In this document: positions 53,991 to 62,519 of the stretch, in pieces
Layout: the number at the start of each line of letters is the position of its first letter
How positions within the stretch are numbered: position 1 is the stretch's first letter
NCBI RefSeq assembly: GCF_002744175.1
Contig: NZ_NKHF01000068.1
Coordinates: 51,885 to 115,884, forward strand
Source of the DNA: Pseudoalteromonas piscicida
GTDB lineage: Bacteria; Pseudomonadota; Gammaproteobacteria; Enterobacterales; Alteromonadaceae
DNA length: 64,000 bases
Direction of reading: 5' to 3'
Translations under genes and position numbers: made by a program
Notes under the pieces: generated by a model
Seen by the model: only the letters and a program-made list of their open reading frames with translations
Databases searched by the model: none
Told to the model about the DNA's origin: nothing

Positions 53991-54009
53991 AGATAGCGCT
54001 CAGCTATCT
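53991..54009. other. inverted repeat between the UAS and the csrB body
   Basis: AGATAGC (53991-53997), loop GCTCA, GCTATCT (54003-54009). On the minus strand it is followed by UUUUUGC, so it could stop antisense transcription into the region; on the plus strand it may be a promoter-proximal binding site. Confidence 0.45.
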
Positions 54010-54039
54010 GCCAAAAAAACCAGAACACCGTAAACTTAA

Positions 54040-54587
54040 CAATGTAAGGAAACACAAGAGCAGGAGCTCAGCGTCAAAGGATAAGGAATTTGACAACAAC
54101 AGAGGGAAGTAACTCATAAGGCAAGGAAGATCAGGAACTCGAGGAAGCGAGTGTGAAGCGGAGCTTCATAAAGGAAATGGAAGCACAGGGTGTGATAGGA
54201 GCGCGGGAAGCGAAGTGGAACATGGAAGATAATTAAGGACGAGCAAAGCTCTAGGATTAAGGAGCGCAATCCGGATGGTTGCGAAGTGGATGGGTTACAC
54301 TGGACGTAACAATGTAAAGGGAGCACATAAGGAGTGTGTGAAGCGGAGCCAAGAAGGCATAGGAGCGCAGGAAGCGAAGTGGAGGCCAAGAGGCTAAAAA
54401 GGAGATGCACGGGATGTGCTTATGGATGACACAAGGATGAGAATCGGGTAGGTCGGAGTATATACCCGTTCAGGGGAAGAAAAATTGGCGGATTGCTTTT
54501 GGGTTGTGAAGCAGAGGGAGCGGAAACCTCTTGGGATAATCGTCAGGATTGAGGCGCGGCAAACAGGCTAGCGCCTTAGTTTTTTGT
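54040..54587 (+). ncRNA. csrB: CsrB-family regulatory RNA (CsrA-sequestering), about 550 nt
   Basis: The stretch holds no credible protein gene. I count about 38 GGA triplets from 54048 to 54549, several in hairpin loops or flanked by complementary arms (for example TGAAGCGGAGCTTCA, with GGA in the loop). Chance would give about eight. The RNA ends in a terminator (54552-54586) and has a GacA-type site upstream. In E. coli the csrB gene lies between syd and yqcC, and here the same genes flank it. CsrB RNAs bind many CsrA dimers and relieve their repression of mRNAs. Promoter is not certain (possible -10 TAAACT at 54031-54036), so the 5' end is approximate. The length exceeds E. coli CsrB (369 nt), and two internal segments look duplicated. 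Confidence 0.85.
54552..54586 (+). terminator. intrinsic terminator of csrB
   Basis: GAGGCGC (54552-54558) pairs with GCGCCTT (54572-54578) around GGCAAACAGGCTA, then a run of six T residues at 54581-54586. Confidence 0.75.
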
Positions 54588-54703
54588 GCTACTTATAAAA
54601 ATCAACATGGATGTAGTGTAGCACTGCCAAATTTTAAGCGTCTGTATGTCTCGTTACTGTAGCTATTACTTACTTTGAAAGCCCTAACATGTCCTCCTGC
54701 AAA

Positions 54704-55009
54704 TCACCCTGTGATCCGATATGCAGGCAGCTCCTTTTTTACTAATCGTTCATTTTCTAGGTAAAGTTTGCCCTGGTAGGCAGACTCGCCATCAGAACTA
54801 AACTCAAACATAAATTGGCTTTTTATACCCAGTTTGCCGCCTTTTAGCACGCCTATTCTGCGCTTGGTACAAGCTACACTTAATAGTTGAACCTGCAAAC
54901 TCTCAGCCTGATGCTGAGCGTGTCTATTTGCGGCCTCAGCAATTTGACGACTATACCAAAATAGTGCGATCACAGCTGAGACGATGATAAAAAGCCAAAG
55001 TGTTGTCAT
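54704..55009 (-). CDS. DUF3301 family membrane-anchored protein
   Basis: A 101-residue protein with one N-terminal membrane helix (residues 4-20, LWLFIIVSAVIALFWY) and a small soluble domain with basic residues (ACTKRRIGVLKGG) and FMFEFSSDGES. It matches the DUF3301 family, which lies next to DUF3549 in many Vibrio and Shewanella genomes. The role is unknown. It directly abuts the DUF3549 gene (stop TAA followed by its ATG), so the two form an operon. It is transcribed toward the csrB gene on the opposite strand. Confidence 0.8.
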   Translation of the reverse strand: MTTLWLFIIVSAVIALFWYSRQIAEAANRHAQHQAESLQVQLLSVACTKRRIGVLKGGKLGIKSQFMFEFSSDGESAYQGKLYLENERLVKKELPAYRITG

Positions 55010-56038
55010 TTAAGAAAATAACCTTCCAATAGCGCGAGACAGAGTTTCACTGCGATTTTCTGCTCTAATCATCCCTAAAGCATGTGGGCGTAACATGGGG
55101 ATTGCAACTAAGTCTGCGAAAATACTGTTGAACAGGCCATCAATTTGGTTGTGCTCAGCGGCTTTTTCCATGTAGGCATGTAGCCTGTTTTGGTCTGTAA
55201 GTGTTTCCCATGCACGTCCGGCAATCGTCAGTAAGCAATCGGCATCTAATGCAAGTTCAGAAGCCAAAATAGAGTCTACTGCTTGCGCTATAAGACCAAG
55301 CGCATGGCTACCAGACATTGCACGTAAATTTGTTACAACCGCATCTTTGTTTTGCTGCTGACAAGCGAGGGTGAGCGACCCCAGAAAGTCTTCCGTTTGT
55401 GTAGTGGACACCGCAACATGTTCGAGCATCGCTGCTAATGGGGTTTTAACCTCCATAGGGAGAGCTGTCCAAGCCTTTTGAAGCTTCTCGGCATTATTGC
55501 CATGGTCAAGACGCTGTGAAAAATCAGCGATCCCCTGCAATGCAATTTCCTGCCAGCGGTCAAACCCGAGCTTGCCTGAAAAATAAAGCTCAGCATGCTC
55601 ATAATATTGTGACGCAGGGCGGTTTAATTCGCGTTTCAGTAAGGCGTTAAAAGCGGCTAATTTATTCGCATTTGGTGTAAAAACATAGGGATTGTTATCA
55701 AGCTTACCTTGCGCTGCTTCCCCTGTTAATTGTGTGCCTAACGCTTCAAGCACCATTGAGGCAAAGTGATCTCTGCTGGCGATAATGAGTTTACTTTGCT
55801 CATCCAGTGGAAACTTTAAAAACCACACATAGGGATCAACTGTTGCTTGGTTATCCCAAAATTGAATTGCCATAATAGCGTGACCACCTAACGGGTATGG
55901 GTAAGGAGCCTGTGTGTTTTCAATTTGCGCAAACTGCTTTTTATCGATCTTTGTGATGCGACGGCCCATATCGTACACACGCCATTGTGTGCCGGCATTT
56001 GTTAGTAGTTCACCTAAAGTAGAAATTTGCGCGCTCAT
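55010..56038 (-). CDS. DUF3549 family protein
   Basis: A 342-residue soluble protein matching DUF3549. The N-terminal domain (VYDMGRRITKIDKKQFAQIE region) is followed by a helical repeat region rich in alanine and leucine (GSLTLACQQQNKDAVVTNLRAMSG region). I chose the ATG at 56038 (MSAQISTLGELLTNAG), which follows GAGTATTC; the longer form from 56098 lacks conserved sequence. It is of unknown function, conserved in the yqcC/truC neighbourhood of Vibrionaceae and Alteromonadales. It is co-transcribed with the DUF3301 gene and divergent from yqcC. Confidence 0.78.
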   Translation of the reverse strand: MSAQISTLGELLTNAGTQWRVYDMGRRITKIDKKQFAQIENTQAPYPYPLGGHAIMAIQFWDNQATVDPYVWFLKFPLDEQSKLIIASRDHFASMVLEALGTQLTGEAAQGKLDNNPYVFTPNANKLAAFNALLKRELNRPASQYYEHAELYFSGKLGFDRWQEIALQGIADFSQRLDHGNNAEKLQKAWTALPMEVKTPLAAMLEHVAVSTTQTEDFLGSLTLACQQQNKDAVVTNLRAMSGSHALGLIAQAVDSILASELALDADCLLTIAGRAWETLTDQNRLHAYMEKAAEHNQIDGLFNSIFADLVAIPMLRPHALGMIRAENRSETLSRAIGRLFS

Positions 56039-56193
56039 GAATACTCTATTGTTACTGGTACATAAATTAGCGGCAATTATAGCGGTTTTTGCAGGCACTG
56101 ATAAGCCTCATAAAAGTAGCAAAGAGAGAATAGGCTAGCTGAGCAATCGCGCATATAGTTATAATATCTAAAATTGAAAAAGAGAAAGTACCG

Positions 56194-56511
56194 ATGACTT
56201 CGGAAGTATTGATTCAGTTAGATGAACTAGAAGCTTGCTTAAAGGCGGCAGGTCTTTGGCAGGAAACGCCAATTGCAGCAGAGGCATTAGCGTCCACAGA
56301 ACCATTTTGTTGCGATACCATGGCATTCGAACAATGGTTACAGTTTGTATTTTTAGATAAAGTACGAACCATGATAGCAGAAGGTGAGGCGCTCCCAACA
56401 AACATGGCCATTGCCCCTATGGCCGAAATGGTATTAAGTGAGCACCTCTACTTCAATTCGGTGCACCAGTGTTTGAAGAACTTAGATAATACGTTTGCAA
56501 AGGGACGCTAA
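56194..56511 (+). CDS. yqcC: YqcC family protein (DUF446)
   Basis: A 105-residue helical protein with the DUF446 motifs MAFEQWLQFVFLDK and AIAPMAEMVLSEH, equivalent to E. coli YqcC (109 residues). The function is unknown. It is the first gene of the yqcC-truC-yqcA operon, the same order as in E. coli, and its stop overlaps the truC start (TAATG). In E. coli csrB precedes it directly; here two reverse-strand genes lie in between. Confidence 0.9.
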   Translation: MTSEVLIQLDELEACLKAAGLWQETPIAAEALASTEPFCCDTMAFEQWLQFVFLDKVRTMIAEGEALPTNMAIAPMAEMVLSEHLYFNSVHQCLKNLDNTFAKGR

Positions 56512-57245
56512 TGCTTGAAATTTTGTATCAAGATGAGCATTACGTCGCCATCAATAAACCGTCAGGTTTACTCGTTCACCGCTCTTTTTTAGACAAACGC
56601 GAAACTCAATTCGCCATGCAGATGCTGCGTGATCAACTCGGTCAACACGTCTTTCCTGTGCATCGCCTAGATAGGCCAACTTCTGGGGTGCTGTTGTTTG
56701 CACTGAGCTCAGAGGCAGCGCGAGCCATGAATGAGGTTTTTATCGCGGGCAAAATTAAAAAGCGGTACTTGGCTTTGGTGCGTGGCTTTGCACCCGACTC
56801 CAGATTTGTCGATAAGCCGCTAAAAGAAGAGTTGGATAAGATTGCGGATAAGTTTGCTGATCAGAATAAAGCGCCCCAAGAGGCACAAACGCAGATCAAC
56901 TGCTTATTACAGGCTACACTACCAGTCCCTTTTGGTAAGTATCCCAGCATTCGTTACTCTTTGGTTGAGTGTTTTCCCCAAACAGGTCGTAAGCATCAGA
57001 TCAGGCGGCACTTGAATCATCTAGCACATCCAATTATTGGTGATGTAAATCATGGTGATAACAAGCACAACCACTTTTTCGTTGAGCACTTTGGTTTACG
57101 CCGGTTGATGCTATTTGCAACGCGGCTGGAATTTGTTCATCCTTACACCAACGTTGAAATTTCAATTACCGCCAATCTAGGAGAAGCTGCGCTTGCGGTC
57201 TTTTCTAGTCTTGGTTGGTCAGACAATGAGAAGGATTATAAATAA
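56511..57245 (+). CDS. truC: tRNA pseudouridine(65) synthase TruC
   Basis: A 244-residue pseudouridine synthase of the RluA/RsuA type. The catalytic motif is HRLDRPTSG with its aspartate (about residue 54); the ILYQDEHYVAINKPSGLLVHRS start and GRKHQIRRHL are typical. TruC makes pseudouridine at position 65 of tRNA-Ile and tRNA-Asp. Length is close to the 260 residues in E. coli. It overlaps yqcC by one base and yqcA by one base, so the three are translationally coupled. Confidence 0.92.
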   Translation: MLEILYQDEHYVAINKPSGLLVHRSFLDKRETQFAMQMLRDQLGQHVFPVHRLDRPTSGVLLFALSSEAARAMNEVFIAGKIKKRYLALVRGFAPDSRFVDKPLKEELDKIADKFADQNKAPQEAQTQINCLLQATLPVPFGKYPSIRYSLVECFPQTGRKHQIRRHLNHLAHPIIGDVNHGDNKHNHFFVEHFGLRRLMLFATRLEFVHPYTNVEISITANLGEAALAVFSSLGWSDNEKDYK

Positions 57246-57688
57246 TGGCAAAAGTTTCCATTTTTGTGGGCAGTATGTATGGCAACGCAGAAAACTTGGC
57301 GAATGATAGCGCTGAGTTTTTGAATAAGTCAGGGCATGAAGCACATGTTGTTGAGCCTGCTACGTTGGCAGAGCTTAAACAAGCCGAGAACATCTTGTTT
57401 ATATCGTCAACAACTGGGTCGGGGGATATTCCTGATAACTTATTGCCTTTGTTTTTACAGATGCAAAGCGAATTTCCTATGCTCACCGGTAAGCAGGTGG
57501 CAGTTATTGCGCTAGGAGACACAAGTTATGGTGATACCTATTGTGGTGCGGGTAAGCAAATTGATGCACTTATCGAAGAATTAAATGCCACGCGAGTGCA
57601 AGCGCGTTTAGATATTGATGCTTGTGAGTATTTTGAACCTTGGGAGTGCGCTGAGCCTTGGCTTCAAACGTTAGCCGATAAACTATAA
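57245..57688 (+). CDS. yqcA: flavodoxin YqcA
   Basis: A 147-residue flavodoxin: the FMN phosphate loop GSMYGNAEN (residues 9-17), SSTTGSGD (about 53-60) and ALGDTSYGDTYCG (about 89-101) match YqcA/MioC-type flavodoxins. It binds FMN and carries electrons; the partner is unknown. TruC-YqcA coupling is conserved in E. coli. It overlaps truC by one base (TAATG) and ends at a strong terminator. Confidence 0.92.
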   Translation: MAKVSIFVGSMYGNAENLANDSAEFLNKSGHEAHVVEPATLAELKQAENILFISSTTGSGDIPDNLLPLFLQMQSEFPMLTGKQVAVIALGDTSYGDTYCGAGKQIDALIEELNATRVQARLDIDACEYFEPWECAEPWLQTLADKL

Positions 57689-57715
57689 AAAATAGAGCCA
57701 GTAGGCTCTATTTTT
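57687..57715. terminator. bidirectional terminator after yqcA
   Basis: AAAAATAGAGCC and GGCTCTATTTTT pair around AGTA, with A- and T-runs on the flanks; it separates yqcA from the convergent mltD. Confidence 0.88.
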
Positions 57716-57736
57716 CGTTTTGTTGCTGAACGTGTA

Positions 57737-59311
57737 CTACACGCGTTTAGTCTGTACTTTTAGCTTTAACTTTTGCCCTGGCTGTAGGTACTTTTGCCCG
57801 GCCAGGTTATTCCACTTTACGATTTCGTTAACGCTCACATTAAACTTAGTAGCGATACGAGCAAGTGAATCACCCTTGCGCACTTTGTAGGTAATGGTAC
57901 GCTGCGAGTCGATTAGTACCGTTTGACGTGCAGCTTTTTCGTCTTTAAAGACGGTAAGCTTTTGGCCTAGGCGCAGTACTGCATTGGTTTTGAGCTTGTT
58001 CCAGCTTGCAAGTTGTTTCACGGTGACATCGTATTCACGACTAATATCCCACAAGGTATCGCCAGATTTAACAGTATGACTCAGTTTTTGCTTCGTCACC
58101 TTGTTGGCTGCTAGGCGTACTTCAGGAGGTAAATGTTCGCTTTGTAATTCACCGTCACTAAGTGGTACAAGCAGCTTTTGGCCAACGCGGATCATATTAC
58201 CGTCAATACTATTGAGTGAACGGATCGCGCCAATACTGGTGTTGAACTTAGTTGCGACCACAGAAAGGCTATCGCCTCGTTGTACGGTATAGTATTGCCA
58301 GCGTAATCGGTCCTTAACTTGGGTTTTTGCCAGCTTGTCCTTGAATGCATCGACTTTCTCCATCGGCAACAGTAATTGATGCGGACCATCAGGGTCGGTT
58401 GCCCAGCGGTTAAAGCCTGGGTTTAATCGGTAAAGCTCCGTTAAGGAAATATCCGCCATTTCTGCTGCTAGTGCTAAATCAATTTGTGAACCGACTTCTA
58501 CAGTATCAACCACTTGTGCATTAATTATCGGTTGCCAAGTGACTTTAAACTCGTCTGAGCGCTTCAATAAGTCAGATAAAGCCAATAGCTTTGGTACATA
58601 TGCGGTGGTTTCTCTTGGTAAGTCAAGAGACCAAAAATCGGTAGGAAGATGCTTCTTACGATTCTTACGTATTGCTCTGAGCAGCCTGCCTTCACCTGAG
58701 TTATAGGCGGCTATGGCATTGAGCCAGTCACCTTCAAGTGTCTTATGCAGGTAGGTTAGGTAATCAAGCGCTGCTTGTGTCGAGGCCACAATATCGCGAC
58801 GGCCGTCGTACCACCAATTTTGTTTTAAGTTAAAGCGCTCACCCGTTTGTGGCATAAACTGCCAAATACCAGAAGCGGTTCGGTGAGAATAACCAAAAGG
58901 GTCAAATGCACTTTCAACTATCGGGAGTAAGGCAATCTCTACGGGCATATTACGCTTTTCCACTTCCTCGACAATATAGTAAAGGTATGGCTCAGCACGT
59001 TTTGCAATACGGTCTAAGTATGCTTGGTGACGTTGATAATAATTGCGCTCAGCAACCACAGGACGGTTTTGTGGCACTTCAATAGAGAGTTGATAACGGA
59101 TCCGCTCCCATACGTCATCAAATACAGGTACTACTTCTTCATCCTCATCTTGCCATGAGGTGCTAAGTGTTTGAGAGATATCATAAGGGCTCGCATGGTC
59201 TAAATTAGCCTGCTTAACTTGTTCTGTTGCAGTCTCTAGGGATGTTTCTTGGGTGATTTCACAACCACTTAAAATTGCTGCAGATGCAACAATGAAGGCG
59301 AGCTTTTTCAT
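57737..59311 (-). CDS. mltD: membrane-bound lytic transglycosylase MltD
   Basis: A 524-residue lipoprotein (lipobox LSGC at about 14-17). Residues about 110-230 form the GH23 transglycosylase domain with the catalytic glutamate in LLPIVESAF and the QFMPQTGERF segment. Three LysM domains follow (about 340-385, 410-450 and 470-520), each starting YTVQRGDSL, HTVKSGDTL and YKVRKGDSL. E. coli MltD has 452 residues and two LysM domains, so this protein has one more. It cuts peptidoglycan glycan strands at the outer-membrane inner face. It lies after gloB, a pairing also seen in E. coli, with 225 bases between them. Confidence 0.93.
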   Translation of the reverse strand: MKKLAFIVASAAILSGCEITQETSLETATEQVKQANLDHASPYDISQTLSTSWQDEDEEVVPVFDDVWERIRYQLSIEVPQNRPVVAERNYYQRHQAYLDRIAKRAEPYLYYIVEEVEKRNMPVEIALLPIVESAFDPFGYSHRTASGIWQFMPQTGERFNLKQNWWYDGRRDIVASTQAALDYLTYLHKTLEGDWLNAIAAYNSGEGRLLRAIRKNRKKHLPTDFWSLDLPRETTAYVPKLLALSDLLKRSDEFKVTWQPIINAQVVDTVEVGSQIDLALAAEMADISLTELYRLNPGFNRWATDPDGPHQLLLPMEKVDAFKDKLAKTQVKDRLRWQYYTVQRGDSLSVVATKFNTSIGAIRSLNSIDGNMIRVGQKLLVPLSDGELQSEHLPPEVRLAANKVTKQKLSHTVKSGDTLWDISREYDVTVKQLASWNKLKTNAVLRLGQKLTVFKDEKAARQTVLIDSQRTITYKVRKGDSLARIATKFNVSVNEIVKWNNLAGQKYLQPGQKLKLKVQTKRV

Positions 59312-59536
59312 AAATGCGTTCTTTCGTTTGGAGGTTCGGACAAAAACTCGGCAATATTACCGAGTTTGTTTCTGCATTTAAAGCTTCTTTATTATTTTCT
59401 TTGCATCCATTTTGATGTGTCGCAAGTCGTATTGTGCCACGAAAGCGAGAAATAAATCGTTTTTAAGTGGCAGCGGGGACAGGCAACGTCAAAGAAAATG
59501 CCATATTGACGTTACACTCAGTCACTGTTGATTATT

Positions 59537-60304
59537 TTAAAAGTTATCTTTCCATTTTCGTAGTGCAGCAAAGCGAGCTTCAGGTGTATCTTTAGCCTGG
59601 ATAAACTGTTTTGGTGTATGTGAGAGAATATCTGGCTGAGCTGCTCGCGCAAATGGGTTAATCGCCTTTTGCTGCCCGATGGTTGTCGGGACGGTGCGTC
59701 TATTGGCTTTACGCAGAGCTTGCGCTTGTTGATGATAGTGGGCGATAGCATGATTGTTTGGCTCAACCGCTTGTGCAAACGTTAAGTTCGCCAGTGTGTA
59801 CTCATGAGTACAGTAAACTTGGCAGGTGTCTGGCAGGGTGAGGAGCTTACTAAATGAGTGCCACATGTGTTCGGGCGTTCCTTCAAATAATCGTCCGCAG
59901 CCGGCGTTAAACAGCGTATCTCCAGTAAAGGCGATTTCATTATTCACATAGCAAATATGATCTAGGGTATGCCCAGGTGTGGCGATAACGTTTAGGGTAA
60001 TCCCCGCTAAGACGATTGAATCATGTTCCACGAGTGGCTGTGTGATCCCTTGATATTTTCCATTTTTTGGTCCATATACGGTAAGGTCTGGAAAACACGA
60101 TAGCAACGGCGCGATGCCATCGGTATGATCCCAGTGATGGTGGGTAACCAAAATGCCTTCAAGGGTAAGATTGTGCTGGCTTAAGTAGTCTAGAACGGGT
60201 TTTTCGTCACCGGGGTCGACGACCCAACAGGTTGAGTGAGTAGGGTCTTTTATCACCCAAATATAATTATCATCAAATGCTTTGATTGCATCGACTTGCA
60301 CCAT
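59537..60304 (-). CDS. gloB: hydroxyacylglutathione hydrolase GloB (glyoxalase II)
   Basis: A 255-residue metallo-beta-lactamase-fold enzyme with the zinc motif THHHWDHTDG (55-63), GHTLDHI, GDTLFNAGCGR and the C-terminal HAI/AHYH region. It hydrolyses S-lactoylglutathione to lactate and glutathione, the second step of methylglyoxal detoxification. Length is equal to E. coli GloB (251). It is divergent from the YafS-like gene with 52 bases between starts, the E. coli arrangement. Confidence 0.95.
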   Translation of the reverse strand: MVQVDAIKAFDDNYIWVIKDPTHSTCWVVDPGDEKPVLDYLSQHNLTLEGILVTHHHWDHTDGIAPLLSCFPDLTVYGPKNGKYQGITQPLVEHDSIVLAGITLNVIATPGHTLDHICYVNNEIAFTGDTLFNAGCGRLFEGTPEHMWHSFSKLLTLPDTCQVYCTHEYTLANLTFAQAVEPNNHAIAHYHQQAQALRKANRRTVPTTIGQQKAINPFARAAQPDILSHTPKQFIQAKDTPEARFAALRKWKDNF

Positions 60305-60356
60305 AACGCAATGCTCTATAAAGTGATTGATAACACCAGTATAACGAGCTTAGTAA

Positions 60357-61106
60357 ATGAAACCAGCGTTAAGTTTTTTACAAGGACCTAAACCGGACGA
60401 GTGGCAAGACTTCCCTCACGGTGAATACTTAAAAGTAGGGATCCAAAAACGACTGGATGCATGGTTGCCGAGAATGTTCGGTTATCACATGTTAAAACTC
60501 GGGTGTTTAAGCGGTCAAATAGATACATCAGCAAGCCCGATCAAGCATCAGGTTTGTGTGGCACCGCAAGGTAAGCACGTGGGAGTATTTGCCGAGATTG
60601 ATGAACTGCCGTTTTATGAAAACTCGGTGGATGCTTGTATCTTAAGCCAATGTTTAGAATATCACTCCGATCCCCATCATATTTTGCGAGAAGCCCACCG
60701 AACCTTGATCCCCGGTGGCTATATTGTGATCTCAGGCTTTAACCCATTTAGTCTTTGTGGGATAGCACAAATGTTGCCCTTTAGCAGAGAAAAACTGCCT
60801 TGGTCGGGGCGTTTCTTTACGCCGTCGCGGGTAAAAGACTGGCTAGATTTGCTTGGCTTTGAAATTGTCGGCGATGAACGCTTTATTTATGCTTCGTTGG
60901 CACGAGGGTCGAGGTTATCTCGCTTTGCCCCTTGGCGTCGTTTTTGTCGGCATTACTTAAAGCCGATGGGCAGCGTTTATATGCTGGTGGCAAGAAAACG
61001 AGTAATGCCTCTAACACCAATTAAGCCTAAGTGGCATGTAAAGCCTAAGTGGACGCCTGCTGTAAAAGGAGCAGGACTCAGACAAACCTGCCAAGACAAA
61101 GACTAA
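60357..61106 (+). CDS. SAM-dependent methyltransferase, YafS-like
   Basis: A 249-residue class I methyltransferase: FAEIDELPFYENSVDACILSQCLEY (parts) and HHILREAHRTLIPGGYIVISGFNPFS (parts) are the motif II/post-III regions. The usual glycine-rich motif I is divergent, as in the YafS group. The substrate is unknown. It occupies the position between gloB and rnhA held by yafS in E. coli. The end is basic (PIKPKWHVKPKWTPAVK), perhaps for membrane or nucleic-acid contact. Confidence 0.82.
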   Translation: MKPALSFLQGPKPDEWQDFPHGEYLKVGIQKRLDAWLPRMFGYHMLKLGCLSGQIDTSASPIKHQVCVAPQGKHVGVFAEIDELPFYENSVDACILSQCLEYHSDPHHILREAHRTLIPGGYIVISGFNPFSLCGIAQMLPFSREKLPWSGRFFTPSRVKDWLDLLGFEIVGDERFIYASLARGSRLSRFAPWRRFCRHYLKPMGSVYMLVARKRVMPLTPIKPKWHVKPKWTPAVKGAGLRQTCQDKD

Positions 61107-61219
61107 GGTCATGTGTTCAGGGCGCTGCTACATAACGCACTGCTCTTTCGAAGTGTTTATTAGGGCCTGCTACCTTTGCTGCTGCAAAAACAAACTGGAA
61201 AGCTCAACAGGCCCAAGCA

Positions 61220-61690
61220 TTAGATACTGGCTTCGTAGCCTTCATCGACGAGCAAGTTCGAACCTGACGCGGCTTCTCGTGCTAGGTCATCGACCAATTC
61301 GTTATATTTGTTTCCAGCATGGCCTTTTACCCAACGCCATTGGATAGTGTGACGACTAGTTGCAGCATCTAACCGTTGCCATAAATCGACATTTTTAACT
61401 GGCTGTTTTGCAGCGGTTTTCCAATTGCGCTTTTTCCAGTTTTCTAGCCATGACTCGATCCCTTGTTTCACATATTGGCTATCGGTGTACAGAATCACCT
61501 CGCACGGGCGCTTTAGTGTTTCAAGTGCAACAATAGCAGCGAGCATTTCCATGCGATTATTAGTCGTGAGCTTATACCCCTCGCTCATTTCTTTTTCATG
61601 TCCTTGATAGGAAAGATAAACGCCATATCCCCCTGGTCCCGGATTACCTAAACATGAGCCATCGGTATAAATCTCTACGGTTTTTTGCAC
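61220..61690 (-). CDS. rnhA: ribonuclease HI
   Basis: A 156-residue RNase HI with catalytic D10 ([11 protein letters not shown]), E48 ([10 protein letters not shown]), D70 ([10 protein letters not shown]) and D134 near the end, at the E. coli positions. I chose the GTG at 61690, which gives [11 protein letters not shown]; no ATG is available in frame nearby, and AGG lies eight bases upstream. It removes RNA from RNA-DNA hybrids, including R-loops and Okazaki primers. It is divergent from dnaQ with 69 bases between starts. Confidence 0.95.
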   Translation of the reverse strand: MQKTVEIYTDGSCLGNPGPGGYGVYLSYQGHEKEMSEGYKLTTNNRMEMLAAIVALETLKRPCEVILYTDSQYVKQGIESWLENWKKRNWKTAAKQPVKNVDLWQRLDAATSRHTIQWRWVKGHAGNKYNELVDDLAREAASGSNLLVDEGYEASI

Positions 61691-61759
61691 TGATTTGCCT
61701 ATTTTTATGTAAAATGTGCGAATAGGGCAAAATAATAGCAAAGTTAAGCGAGCAACGAT

Positions 61760-62470
61760 ATGCACACTCGGCAAATAGTACTGGATACAGAAACCACAGG
61801 TATTGACCCTAAGGCTGGACATAGGATCATCGAGATAGGTTGTGTTGAGCTGGTCAATCGCAGACTAACGGGAAATAACTTTCACGTATACATTAACCCT
61901 CAACGTGATATTGAAGAAGAGGCTATTGATGTTCACGGTATTACTAATGAGTTTTTGCGTGATAAACCCTTCTTCCATCAGGTTGCTCAAGAGTTTTTCG
62001 ACTATATTAAAGGGGCTGAGCTGGTTATTCATAACGCACCATTTGACGTCGGCTTTATGGATCATGAGTTTGCCAAGTTAAATCAAGGCTTTCCGGCAAC
62101 CCATGAGTATTGCAAAGTACTCGACACGTTAGTAATGGCAAGGGATCTTCACCCGGGTCAAAAAAACAGTCTAGATGCCTTATGCCGCCGTTATGATATA
62201 GATAACTCTAAACGAACATTGCACGGCGCATTGCTGGATTCCGAGATCTTAGCTGATGTGTACCTGTCGATGACCGGCGGACAAAAGAAATTAAATCTAG
62301 CGAGCCAAAATAAAGGCAATCAAGACAATTCAGCAGGTGGCATTGTTAGACTAGACAGCAACCGTCCAGCACTTAAAGTTTTGCGTGCAACTGCCGATGA
62401 AGAACAAGCACATACAGAACGTTTAGAACTCGTTAATAAAGCCGCAGGGCAAAGTCTGTGGCAACAATAA
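61760..62470 (+). CDS. dnaQ: DNA polymerase III epsilon subunit (proofreading exonuclease)
   Basis: A 236-residue DEDDh exonuclease: Exo[10 protein letters not shown] (about 8-16), Exo[16 protein letters not shown] (about 95-108) and Exo[17 protein letters not shown] (about 156-169). The E. coli protein has 243 residues. It proofreads at the replication fork within the polymerase III core with alpha and theta. The divergent rnhA gene lies 69 bases away, as in E. coli, so the promoters overlap. Confidence 0.95.
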   Translation: MHTRQIVLDTETTGIDPKAGHRIIEIGCVELVNRRLTGNNFHVYINPQRDIEEEAIDVHGITNEFLRDKPFFHQVAQEFFDYIKGAELVIHNAPFDVGFMDHEFAKLNQGFPATHEYCKVLDTLVMARDLHPGQKNSLDALCRRYDIDNSKRTLHGALLDSEILADVYLSMTGGQKKLNLASQNKGNQDNSAGGIVRLDSNRPALKVLRATADEEQAHTERLELVNKAAGQSLWQQ

Positions 62471-62519
62471 CGAGAGACGTACAATCAACTTTTCCACCAA
62501 AGTGACAGAAGGTTAATGC

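Noticed and set aside
54114..54410. 98-residue reverse-strand ORF inside the csrB region
   Set aside because: Its leucine- and serine-rich composition is explained by the complement of GGA- and GAAGC-rich RNA sequence; it has no ribosome site or recognisable domain.
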